Positions 25,559 to 33,488 of a stretch of DNA of 64,000 nt are shown piece after piece. Made by a program: the position numbers and the translations under genes. Every line of letters begins with the position of its first letter. Within the stretch, counting starts at the first letter, position 1. This stretch comes from Cohnella thailandensis (lineage in GTDB: Bacteria > Bacillota > Bacilli > Paenibacillales > Paenibacillaceae), in assembly GCF_014212135.1 (NCBI RefSeq), contig NZ_JACJVQ010000007.1, forward strand, positions 62,001 to 126,000, given 5' to 3'. Below the pieces are notes generated by a model. The model was given only the letters and a program-made list of their open reading frames with translations, had not been told where the DNA came from and ran no database searches.

Positions 25559-26431
25559 TCAACTGTCGAGCGTCTTCGTTCCGACCCGGTAATTAATCAA
25601 AGTGATGACCAGCGTAATGGCGAGCAGAAAAATGGACAGCGCGGAAGCGTATCCCATCTCGTACTGGGCGAAGGAGGTGTCTACGATGCTGTTGACGATC
25701 GTGTTCGTCGAGTTAAGAGGTCCTCCCTTGGTCATCACGTAAACGTAGTCGAAGACTTGGAACGAGCGAATCGTCGCGGTTACGAAGATAAAAAACGTCA
25801 TCGGATTAAGCAGCGGCACGGTGATCCGGATAAAGCTGCGCAGGCGGGTTGCCCCGTCGATGCTCGCCGCCTCGTATAATTCCTGGGAGATCGATTGCAG
25901 ACCCGCCAGGTAGACAATCAGCGCGTAGCCCGTGCCGACCCAAACGCCGAGAATGCTGATCGACATTAGCGCGTACTGGGAATCGCCGAGCCAATTGATC
26001 GGATTCAGATGAAGCGCCTTCAACGCCGCGTTGAACGGGCCGCTCTGATAGTCGTACAGATAGAGCCACGTCATGGATACCGCAACGCCGGAGATGACGC
26101 TGGGAAGGTATAAACCCGCGCGGAAGAAAGGCAATCCCTTGATTTTCGAATTCAACAGGGCAGCCAAGACGAGTCCGATGGCCATTTGCGGCAGCACCGA
26201 CACGATCCAGAAGACGATCGTATTTCGGACCGCTCCCATGAACAGCTTATCTTCCAGCAATCGAGCGTAATTGGATAGCCCGACCCAATGGCCGGCGGAC
26301 AGAATGCTGTAATTCGTGAAGCTTAAATAAACGACGCACAGAAGGGGAACGAAAATAAAGATGAAATAGATGAGGACGTTGGGCAGTATCAAAAGATAAG
26401 GCGTTAAGGTTCTTTTCCACTTCGCGTTCAT
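25559..26431 (-). CDS. Sugar ABC importer permease, MalF-like (sulfated-glycan operon)
   Basis: 290 residues, six spans, EAA loop LYEAASIDGATRL. The ATG at 26431 (MNAKWKR) is chosen because AAAGGGGAG precedes it. An ATG six codons earlier has no site. FTNYSILSAGHWVGLSNY is the usual periplasmic-side segment after the first span. Confidence 0.88.
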   Translation of the reverse strand: MNAKWKRTLTPYLLILPNVLIYFIFIFVPLLCVVYLSFTNYSILSAGHWVGLSNYARLLEDKLFMGAVRNTIVFWIVSVLPQMAIGLVLAALLNSKIKGLPFFRAGLYLPSVISGVAVSMTWLYLYDYQSGPFNAALKALHLNPINWLGDSQYALMSISILGVWVGTGYALIVYLAGLQSISQELYEAASIDGATRLRSFIRITVPLLNPMTFFIFVTATIRSFQVFDYVYVMTKGGPLNSTNTIVNSIVDTSFAQYEMGYASALSIFLLAITLVITLINYRVGTKTLDS

Positions 26432-26503
26432 GCGTTCTCCCCTTTCCATCCCGCGCCCTTCGAACGTTCGCGAATCGAAAGGACGCGGGAATCGGCCTTC
26501 CCG

Positions 26504-27829
26504 TTACTTTTTGGCGTTCTCCTGACGGGCCGACGCCGCGGCATCCTTCATCGCCTGCTCCGGAGACTTCTTCTCGAAGTAGGCTTCTTCCAGCCCTATC
26601 CGGAGGTACTTGACGTTCGTGCTCCAATTGGCCGAAGGAAGATAGCTGCTGGCGTCGTTCATGGCGTCGAAGACCACCTGATTGGCCGGGTCGAGCTTGA
26701 CGAATTCTTCCTTAAGCGATTGGAGCGGCGCGATGTAACCGGATGCCTTCGCGAACGGGAGCAGCTCTTCCGGCGAGAACATGAACTTCAGGAACTCCCA
26801 TGCTTCCTGCGGATGGGCCGTCTTCTTGGCCATCGTCATGAACGTGCCCAGCATGAGCGACGTTTGCTTGCCGTTCGGTCCTTTGGGCGGCAAGGAATAC
26901 CCGAGATTCTCCGCGCCGATCGACTTGCTCAATTGCGCCAGCGAGTAGGAGCTCGCGAACGACATGGCCGCCAGATTGTTCTGGAACAAGGTTCCCGTGA
27001 CGTTGACATCCGTCTGGAAGACGATGTCCTTGTCCTTGACGAGATCCATGATCCGCTCCAGGACTTGAATCGATTCCGGCGAATCGAAGGTCGGATCTCC
27101 TTTGTCATCGTACAGGTTCAGGCCGTTGAGCAGCAGCATGCTCAGGAACGATTGCTCCGAATTCGCGTTGTTGACGGTGCTTGTCGTGATATCGAGACCG
27201 GAGCGCACGGCTTTGCCGTTTTCTTTCTTTGCCAGCTTCTTCGCGAATTCGAACAACTCTTCATACGTTTGCGGAGGCTGCTCCGGATCGAGCCCGGCTT
27301 CCTTGAAGAAGTCCTTTCTCCACACGAGCGGACGGATCTCGGGAATGAGCAGGCCATACAGCCCTCCGTTCCATTCGCCGGCTTTGAGAATATCCGGATA
27401 GAAATCGTCCTTGCCGGACCAATTGTCGATTTGAATCAGCGAATTCAGATCCATATAATTGCCTTGGTCTACCGTCGAGATCAGCTGGCCGAAGCCGAGG
27501 CCGTGAACGTCCGGTTGAATGTTGCCGGCGTAGGCGACCGATAGCTTCTGGAAATAATCCGCAAAAGGGATCGTCGTGATCTCTACCTTGATGTTGTCGT
27601 GCGTCTTCTCGAAGTCGTCGCCGATCTGTTGATACACCGCGTCGAGTTCGGGCGTATTGATCGGCACCCATACCTTCAGCGTCACGGCCTTCCCCGAGCC
27701 GCCGCTCCCGCTGCTTCCGCCCGATGCCTCCGATCCCGCCGTGCTGCCGCCGGACGAGCATGCGGACGCCATCAGTAATGTTGCGGCCATGCCTAACGAC
27801 AAAGCGGCTTTTCCCCTTTTTTGAATCAT
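26504..27829 (-). CDS. Sugar-binding lipoprotein (sulfated-glycan operon)
   Basis: 441 residues; GGGAGG precedes the ATG. The lipobox ending SAC gives C24, followed by a Gly/Ser-rich linker. Mature domain starts VTLKVWVPINTPE and has AYAGNIQPDVHGL, typical of type 1 sugar receptors. It is first in the operon with two permeases and two sulfatases, so the ligand is probably a sulfated oligosaccharide (inference). It is separated from the upstream regulator by a terminator. Confidence 0.9.
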   Translation of the reverse strand: MIQKRGKAALSLGMAATLLMASACSSGGSTAGSEASGGSSGSGGSGKAVTLKVWVPINTPELDAVYQQIGDDFEKTHDNIKVEITTIPFADYFQKLSVAYAGNIQPDVHGLGFGQLISTVDQGNYMDLNSLIQIDNWSGKDDFYPDILKAGEWNGGLYGLLIPEIRPLVWRKDFFKEAGLDPEQPPQTYEELFEFAKKLAKKENGKAVRSGLDITTSTVNNANSEQSFLSMLLLNGLNLYDDKGDPTFDSPESIQVLERIMDLVKDKDIVFQTDVNVTGTLFQNNLAAMSFASSYSLAQLSKSIGAENLGYSLPPKGPNGKQTSLMLGTFMTMAKKTAHPQEAWEFLKFMFSPEELLPFAKASGYIAPLQSLKEEFVKLDPANQVVFDAMNDASSYLPSANWSTNVKYLRIGLEEAYFEKKSPEQAMKDAAASARQENAKK

Positions 27830-27913
27830 CGTTCTTCCTCCCGATGTAGAGTTTGATCCGCCGGCCGATAAGGCTGTCGGCTGATCTTGGCTCTGACTAT
27901 AGTTCGCCCGGAA

Positions 27914-27963
27914 TAAAAAAAACAGCGTGCATTTTTGATCCGATGATCATTGTTTGCACGCTG
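27914..27963 (-). terminator. Terminator between AraC regulator and sulfated-glycan operon
   Basis: On the minus strand CAGCGTGCA and TGCACGCTG (27963-27923) form a 9-bp stem and are followed by eight or more T. It insulates the regulator transcript from the binding-protein gene, so that operon must have its own promoter within about 90 bp. Confidence 0.85.
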
Positions 27964-28021
27964 CCCTCATACCGACGAATGCCGTCCGATGAACCTTTTT
28001 TGATCCATGAACCGCTTTTGA

Positions 28022-30337
28022 CTAGTAGATTTTCTCCGTATCCAAGCGCTTCCCGGCCTCTTCGGCCCTGCTCTCCCGGTAGTAGCCGGGCGTCACGCCG
28101 ACGTTCTTTTTGAAGATCCGAATGAAGCTTTGCGTGTTGACGTACCCTACTTTCTCCCCGATGGCCTGAACCGTCTCCGAGGAATCCGTCAGCATTTGCT
28201 TCGCCCTCTCGATTCGCAGGTCGATGAGAAAATCCATGAAATTTTTGCCGGTGCTCTTCTTGAACAGTCGGCTAAGATACGCCAAGTTCATCTGCAATTC
28301 CCCGGCGATACCGCCAAGCGAAATCTCGCGATCGTAATTCGCCTTCACGTATTCCAGCACGTGCGAGATCAGGTCGGCGTTATCGGAACGATGGTCCTCC
28401 ATGCCGTCCAGCCAATCGGACAGCTTGCGCTTCACCCAGGCAACCGCGTCCTGAATGCTCTCGAAGCGCTGCAGTTCCAGGTGCATCTCCGCGAATACGG
28501 CTTCGACCTGCAGCTTGGTCCCCATCTCCATTAGGGCATAAGCGACCGACATGACGGAATCGATCAGCAGCTGTTGAACGAATATCATCGGATAGCCGTC
28601 CAGAGACTCGAGAAACGCCATCGTCCGATCCAATTCTTCGTCGACAAGCCCTTTATCGTTGCTTTTGACGGCTTGCAGCAAGGCTTCTTTCCGGCGGCGC
28701 GACGCTTCCAGCATGTCCGAGAACGGAGGAGCTTCATTCCCTCGGTCCCAGCCCTTAAGCACGTTGCTTCCGCCGAACCTTTTGCTATCCATATCATTGA
28801 CGACCCGGTTCCAGCAATCGGGAATATGACGCACATCCTGGATCGGATGGCCGATCGCGGCGGTGACGGTCATTTTCAGGTAACTGTTGATTTGCTGAAC
28901 GATCGAATGCACGACGCTTTCCAGATGCGCCTTGAACTCTTCTGTCTCCATGGGGGCCAGGGCGTTGCCGATCATGACGATATCCCGGCTCTCGCTGTTC
29001 CAAATCAGCACCTTTAGGGACTGGCTGCCCATCTCCTCCGCCATCTTATAGATAAAGAAGCGCAATAAGCTCTGATCGGCCTTGTTATAATTCTGCAAAA
29101 AGTCATAGTACTTATCGATGCGGAATAGAATCACCGAAAATTGAGAGGAAGCGAACGTGAATCCGATCTGCGCCATCTGATCTTGAATATCCGGCCAATC
29201 GCCCCGATCATGATAAAGCAAACGGTAGCAAAGAGCTTTTTTCAAGATCGGAATGTTTTTCCGGTACAGCCATTCGATGTTCTCCCGGTGCACCTTCAAG
29301 GAGGCTACGCTGTTGATGAGCACGTCTAGCGAGAAGCTCTCCCCCTTCGTCGCGCCCGCGCCGTTCGGGTTGCCTACGACCTCTTGAATCGTGCGGATCT
29401 TGCCGAAAACGCTGCGGATAAGGAAGAACGTATAGACGACCAGCAGCATAAACAGCAGGAGTACCGTGAGCAATAGCGGGGAATCGATGTACATTCCGTT
29501 CGCGACGCTGCCTTCCGGGACCGCGTAGACGAAGCTCCATCCCGCTATTTGGGCAGGCGTCATATAGTATAGGTAGCTTTCGCCCCCCATTCGGATCGCT
29601 TCCGGGGACTCGGAGACGAATCGCGGAGCGCCGGCCATGGTCGATTGATCGAGCAGCCCCGTGTTCAGCGAGAACAGCTTGCCCGAGGGCGTTGCCAGCC
29701 ACATCCGTTCGTGCTCTCCTGTCCCGTAAGGGTTTTGAAAGAGCGACTGGCTGTTTAAGTTGATTTTGATAAACCCGTACGGCTCCGTCGCGATATTCGG
29801 AAGGCTGCGGAGGATATGAACGGCGGGCGGACTGACGGCCGTGCCGGAGCCGTCTTCGTCAAGCTTCCAGTTCGTGCCCTTCCGGACATCCTTTATGCTC
29901 GCTTGCCACTCCGCGTCGCTCAGCAGCGGGATGTCCTCTATTCGGCCGTGATTATACCGAAAGGCGCGGTCGTGCGTGTAAATATCGATGGATACCATGC
30001 AGCAAAAATCGGCACCGCCGTTGAGGACGTCGATGAGGCTGATGCTGCCGTCCGGTTCGGAGTCCCGGAGAATGCCCGGCAGCTTATTGTTGTTGGCGAG
30101 ATCGATGGACTTGTTGTCCATATCTTGGAATAGGTTATTGTAGTAGTTTTTGAATAGCGTTTTCGCTTCCGCGCTGACATCCTCGAATTTCGATTTTTGC
30201 TGAAGATGATGGTAAGCGCTGTTAAAAAGAAAGATGCCTAAGCCGACCAGAACGACCGACAAGACCAGCGCGGCGGATAGACGGTAGAACAACGATCGAT
30301 ATTTGTCGTTGATCAAGATGCCGAAGAAGCTTTTCAA
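28022..30337 (-). CDS. Membrane-anchored AraC-family regulator (sulfated-glycan operon)
   Basis: 771 residues. Spans near residues 15-38 and 290-312 enclose an extracellular Cache-like sensor. The C-terminal helix-turn-helix pair (about 665-762) has LSRLFKKSTGKNFMDFLIDLRI and IGEKVGYVNTQSFIRIFKK. The start is a TTG; GGGGG lies 12 nt upstream, so it is weakly supported. It probably senses glycan outside the cell and activates the importer/sulfatase operon. A perfect cre site at its promoter suggests repression when glucose is present. Confidence 0.87.
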   Translation of the reverse strand: MKSFFGILINDKYRSLFYRLSAALVLSVVLVGLGIFLFNSAYHHLQQKSKFEDVSAEAKTLFKNYYNNLFQDMDNKSIDLANNNKLPGILRDSEPDGSISLIDVLNGGADFCCMVSIDIYTHDRAFRYNHGRIEDIPLLSDAEWQASIKDVRKGTNWKLDEDGSGTAVSPPAVHILRSLPNIATEPYGFIKINLNSQSLFQNPYGTGEHERMWLATPSGKLFSLNTGLLDQSTMAGAPRFVSESPEAIRMGGESYLYYMTPAQIAGWSFVYAVPEGSVANGMYIDSPLLLTVLLLFMLLVVYTFFLIRSVFGKIRTIQEVVGNPNGAGATKGESFSLDVLINSVASLKVHRENIEWLYRKNIPILKKALCYRLLYHDRGDWPDIQDQMAQIGFTFASSQFSVILFRIDKYYDFLQNYNKADQSLLRFFIYKMAEEMGSQSLKVLIWNSESRDIVMIGNALAPMETEEFKAHLESVVHSIVQQINSYLKMTVTAAIGHPIQDVRHIPDCWNRVVNDMDSKRFGGSNVLKGWDRGNEAPPFSDMLEASRRRKEALLQAVKSNDKGLVDEELDRTMAFLESLDGYPMIFVQQLLIDSVMSVAYALMEMGTKLQVEAVFAEMHLELQRFESIQDAVAWVKRKLSDWLDGMEDHRSDNADLISHVLEYVKANYDREISLGGIAGELQMNLAYLSRLFKKSTGKNFMDFLIDLRIERAKQMLTDSSETVQAIGEKVGYVNTQSFIRIFKKNVGVTPGYYRESRAEEAGKRLDTEKIY

Positions 30338-30379
30338 AAGGTATCGTGCCCCCGTATTCCCCGTTTAGGCTGCAATAAA

Positions 30380-30393
30380 TGTAATCGCTTTCA
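30380..30393. promoter_or_regulatory. cre (CcpA) site at the regulator's transcription start
   Basis: TGAAAGCGATTACA on the minus strand fits TGWNANCGNTNWCA at every position. It lies just downstream of the -10 box at 30400, where bound CcpA would block initiation or early elongation. Confidence 0.78.
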
Positions 30394-30399
30394 GAATAT

Positions 30400-30408
30400 A
30401 TGATACCA
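30400..30408 (-). promoter_or_regulatory. Extended -10 promoter of the AraC regulator
   Basis: TGGTATCAT on the minus strand: an extended -10 (TGn) plus TATCAT. No good -35 is seen. It sits about 63-70 bp before the start codon. Confidence 0.5.
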
Positions 30409-30433
30409 CAATTCCTTCTCATAGGTTTATAGC

Positions 30434-30466
30434 AAAAAAAGACTGCCTTGAGGAGTTCGGCAGTCT
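30434..30466 (-). terminator. Terminator of the DMT transporter gene
   Basis: AGACTGCC pairs with GGCAGTCT and is followed on the minus strand by seven T, 22 bp past the stop at 30488. Confidence 0.85.
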
Positions 30467-30487
30467 ATGCAATAAACCAGGATTCGG

Positions 30488-31432
30488 TCAGCTGTAAATC
30501 GGCCCCCCTGTGCTTGGCTTCCGGGAGATCAAGTACAAGGTGAGCCAGATCAGCGCGAATCCGACGAGCTGGGAGACCGTAACCGCTTGATCGAAGTACA
30601 ACCAGTTGATCAATACCCCGACCATCGGGAAGCTGAGTTCCGCCAACGTGGCATAAGAAGCCTTGACGGAGCTCAATCCTTTATAGTAGAGCATCAAGCT
30701 GAACAATCCCGGGAGGAGCGCCTGAAGCAGCAGGTTGATAGCGACGAGCGCCTGATCGGTTGCCCCGGAGGGCAAAGCCCAAGCATGTCCTTCCGATAAA
30801 GCAATAACGGACAATAGCGGCAGCGCTAGAACGAACCGCAACGAAGTGACGGCTTCGTAGGACATGGAGGCTAGCATGAAGCGCCCCATGACGGTCGAGC
30901 CTCCCCACAGAAGCGCGGCTCCTATCGATAATAGACTGCCCATCTGAGCAAAGCCTTCGAGACCTACTTTCGGAGCGGCCCAACCGAAGGTCAGCAAGTA
31001 AGTGCCGGCAAGGGCGATCGCGAGAAGCGCGCCGAAATACCGAGGCAGCCGCTCCTTCAGCAAATATCGCGCCAACAGAATGGCCATGAGCGGCTGAAGC
31101 TTCTGGAGCAGCAGGACGGCGTTCAAGTCTCCGTGGGCAAGCCCTTGGGTAAACAGGATGGTCGCCAGCGCCGAGCCTCCCCAAGAGATAAAGAGCAGCG
31201 CGCCGACGTGAACGGCCCGGATTCCTCGGAGCTCCTTTCTCCTCTTCCATAGAACCGGCGCGGCGATCGCGAACAAGACCAAATGCTCCAACAGGACGAT
31301 TTGCGTCGATGTCAACGATTCCAGAAGCAGCACCCGGAACAGCGGATCGACTCCCCACAGTCCCGCTCCCGCCACCACGAGCCAGATTCCCGGAATTCCG
31401 CGCGCGCGGTCTCCTATCGTTGCGGTATTCAT
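30488..31432 (-). CDS. EamA/DMT-family transporter under FMN riboswitch control (candidate flavin transporter)
   Basis: 314 residues with ten predicted spans in two EamA repeats. Drug/metabolite transporters of this kind include RibN and ImpX riboflavin importers. The sequence alone does not fix the substrate. The leader carries a complete FMN riboswitch, and riboswitch-controlled DMT proteins are usually flavin importers. The ATG at 31432 has GGAAGGGG about 10 nt upstream. It is a single-gene unit with its own promoter, riboswitch, leader terminator and final terminator. Confidence 0.82.
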   Translation of the reverse strand: MNTATIGDRARGIPGIWLVVAGAGLWGVDPLFRVLLLESLTSTQIVLLEHLVLFAIAAPVLWKRRKELRGIRAVHVGALLFISWGGSALATILFTQGLAHGDLNAVLLLQKLQPLMAILLARYLLKERLPRYFGALLAIALAGTYLLTFGWAAPKVGLEGFAQMGSLLSIGAALLWGGSTVMGRFMLASMSYEAVTSLRFVLALPLLSVIALSEGHAWALPSGATDQALVAINLLLQALLPGLFSLMLYYKGLSSVKASYATLAELSFPMVGVLINWLYFDQAVTVSQLVGFALIWLTLYLISRKPSTGGPIYS

Positions 31433-31470
31433 TTCCTAACAACCCCTTCCGACCAAGGAGCGAAGCGAAG

Positions 31471-31506
31471 AAAGCCCCGTCGCGCATGGAAAATGCGTGA
31501 CGGGGC
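31471..31506 (-). terminator. Leader terminator (riboswitch expression platform)
   Basis: On the minus strand GCCCCGTCACGCAT pairs with ATGCGCGACGGGGC around a 5-nt loop, with one mismatch, followed by TTTCTT. It lies between the FMN aptamer and the transporter start, where it can end transcription when FMN is bound. Confidence 0.7.
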
Positions 31507-31551
31507 CAGTCAAATAAACCTGCTATCGTAGGAACGGCAAGCCTATTGCTG

Positions 31552-31691
31552 ATCTTCTTCCATCCGGACTATACCGTCGGCTTTGGATTCTAACCAAATC
31601 AGTCCCTTGCAGTCTGAATGCCTGGGAGTCGCGGGCTCATTCCGATAGAGGAAAATACCGCCGGTAGGGAATTTCACCCTGCCCCGAAGAT
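31552..31691 (-). ncRNA. FMN riboswitch (RFN element)
   Basis: The minus strand reads ATCTTCGGGGCAGGGTGAAA, then CCCTACCGGCGGT, AGCCCGCGA, GATTTGGTTAGAATCCAAAG, CCGACGGTATAGTCC and GGATGGAAGAAGAT. All conserved blocks of the RFN aptamer appear in order, and the closing ATCTTC/GAAGAT helix is perfect. Length is 140 nt. It controls the DMT transporter 120 nt downstream. Confidence 0.97.
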
Positions 31692-31713
31692 CTAGTATTA
31701 ATTAATTTACTTA

Positions 31714-31742
31714 ATAATATATAGTTAACGGCTAATTGTAAA
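31714..31742 (-). promoter_or_regulatory. Promoter of the FMN riboswitch transcript
   Basis: -35 TTTACA (31742-31737), 17-bp spacer, -10 TATTAT (31719-31714). The predicted start is about 15 nt before the aptamer. Confidence 0.8.
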
Positions 31743-31772
31743 GTACTTCTTTCCTATTCGTTTTATTATCTT

Positions 31773-32708
31773 CTACCGCCTCAGGAACTTGGCCTTCGTT
31801 CGCTTCTCCAAATCGTCCCAATGTGGAGTCGCGGCATGGGCTTGGTTTTTCAGCTTCTCGAACGAATCGTACAAAGCGGAAATTTCGCCGAAAGACCCAT
31901 CCACCCATTTCATAAACGGCAATTTATGAATTAGTTTTAGACCTTGATAGGCGACCCCTCTATGCTTGCGAATAAGGTTAACCTGGCTGGCAGGAGTGAC
32001 CTTGTAATTCAACTTCTCCAATAGTTGAAATCCCTCGTCCATCGCGGCTATGGCTTGCTTTAAGAGCTTCTTGTCTTTTGATGCTTTCGGCAAATCGCCG
32101 TCGTATAGAAAACCAACCGAGGTCATTGCGACTATAGGAACGATATGGCTTTTAAGCCAGGCATCGATATCCTCATGATAGATTAATTTATACTTCGCGC
32201 GCTTGAACGCTTTCTCTAAGATGGGCTTGATAGAGATCTCGCCGTCCAAGCTTCCTAACAGCATTTGTCCGCCTCCGCGGATCGAGATGATGCGGCCGCT
32301 CTCTTCCCGGTGTCCTGCGCTAACCTGAAATCCGAAGAGGACATTCTTCTTCGTCTTGCTTTTTGCCTGAAGTTCGTACTGCATCCCGCGAGCATCTGCG
32401 TTATTCCCTACGAGAACGATATTGTCGGACGAATTCTCGGCTAGAGTGGACAGCACGGACGGGAAATCATTGTATTTCATAACGACAAAAATAAGATCGT
32501 AGAGATCGTCGGCAACAAGCTCTTGAATGACGTTAACTTCATCGACCGTGGTTCGAAGCTGAAAATAGTGCCGAATGACGAGCCCGTTCGTCTTGAGCTG
32601 CTCCGCTCTCTTGCCTCTTGCCAACATAGTAACCTCATTCCCGCCGCGCACCAATACATGAGCCAGATAGCTGCCTAGAACGCCCGCGCCGTAAACCAAT
32701 ATCCTCAT
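31773..32708 (-). CDS. Ketopantoate reductase-like oxidoreductase (ApbA/PanE family)
   Basis: 311 residues. ATG at 32708 chosen because AAAGGAG lies 8 nt upstream. The N-terminus MRILVYGAGVLGSYLA is an NAD(P)-binding GxGxxG Rossmann motif, and VLVGNNADARG and a helical C-terminal domain follow. True PanE makes pantoate for coenzyme A. Many paralogs like this one act on other 2-oxo acids. The family Lys and Glu catalytic residues cannot be assigned with certainty. The divergent TetR gene suggests induction by a small molecule rather than housekeeping control. Confidence 0.78.
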   Translation of the reverse strand: MRILVYGAGVLGSYLAHVLVRGGNEVTMLARGKRAEQLKTNGLVIRHYFQLRTTVDEVNVIQELVADDLYDLIFVVMKYNDFPSVLSTLAENSSDNIVLVGNNADARGMQYELQAKSKTKKNVLFGFQVSAGHREESGRIISIRGGGQMLLGSLDGEISIKPILEKAFKRAKYKLIYHEDIDAWLKSHIVPIVAMTSVGFLYDGDLPKASKDKKLLKQAIAAMDEGFQLLEKLNYKVTPASQVNLIRKHRGVAYQGLKLIHKLPFMKWVDGSFGEISALYDSFEKLKNQAHAATPHWDDLEKRTKAKFLRR

Positions 32709-32863
32709 CGTCCAATCTCCTTTATTCAACATTCGTTGATTTTTGCCCACTCATTCAATAAAATCACATTAGCAGTCCTTCCAGCCGGCAGCAATCGCTA
32801 GATGGACCGGTTTTGTCGGTTTTTCAACAAACGATAACGGATTGGTCAATAAAGGAGATCTTC

Positions 32864-33433
32864 ATGGACAGAAGAATAAAAAAGAATCAATCCGCGATCA
32901 TGAACGCTTTAATGCAACTGATAGCGGAGAAAGAATTCGAGAAAATAACGATCAACGATATCGCGGAGCGCGCCGACGTCAATCGGGGCACCGTTTATTC
33001 GCACTACGCGGACAAATACGATTTATTGGATAAATGCATCGAGGCCCAATTGGCGCATTTGATGGAATGCTGCTACTCGCCGGAAACGACCGGTCCTTTC
33101 CCATCCAAGATTACCTTGCTCCGTACGGTTAAAGAAATCGAAAATAACGCTCCTTTATTTCAGTCCTTGTTGAGCATCAAAGACGTTTCTTCCTTCCGGG
33201 TCCATCTGAGTAAAATGATCCATATGCAGATCGTGGAACAGATGAACGAACATAAGATAAGCTTAGACGATCTGGGCAAATCGATCTTCGCGCAATTTAT
33301 GAGTTCGGCGATAGTCGGAGTGATCGAATGGTGGTTCACCCCGTCCATGACTTGCTCTGCGGAGGAATTAACGGAACGATTGTGGTCCATTCTTGAGGTG
33401 AATTGGATGACCCTTCTTTCTCCGCAAGCATAA
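32864..33433 (+). CDS. TetR/AcrR-family transcriptional regulator
   Basis: 189 residues; ATG at 32864 behind AAAGGAG. The N-terminal helix-turn-helix ITINDIAERADVNRGTVYSHYADKYDLLDK is textbook TetR. The C-terminal ligand domain resembles the TetR_C_8/YbiH-type proteins with a QFMSSAIVGVIEWW helix. It is divergent from the ketopantoate reductase-like gene and probably represses it and itself. Confidence 0.88.
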   Translation: MDRRIKKNQSAIMNALMQLIAEKEFEKITINDIAERADVNRGTVYSHYADKYDLLDKCIEAQLAHLMECCYSPETTGPFPSKITLLRTVKEIENNAPLFQSLLSIKDVSSFRVHLSKMIHMQIVEQMNEHKISLDDLGKSIFAQFMSSAIVGVIEWWFTPSMTCSAEELTERLWSILEVNWMTLLSPQA

Positions 33434-33434
33434 A

Positions 33435-33472
33435 GAAACACGGGAATCCGTTTCGTTGGAATCCCGTGTTTC
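33435..33472. terminator. Bidirectional terminator between TetR and GH2 genes
   Basis: GAAACACGGGAATCC and GGAATCCCGTGTTTC form a stem with one mismatch around a 9-nt loop. Stem ends are A/T-rich on both sides. Both converging genes end within 20 bp. Confidence 0.75.
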
Positions 33473-33488
33473 ATATCACTTAAAAACT

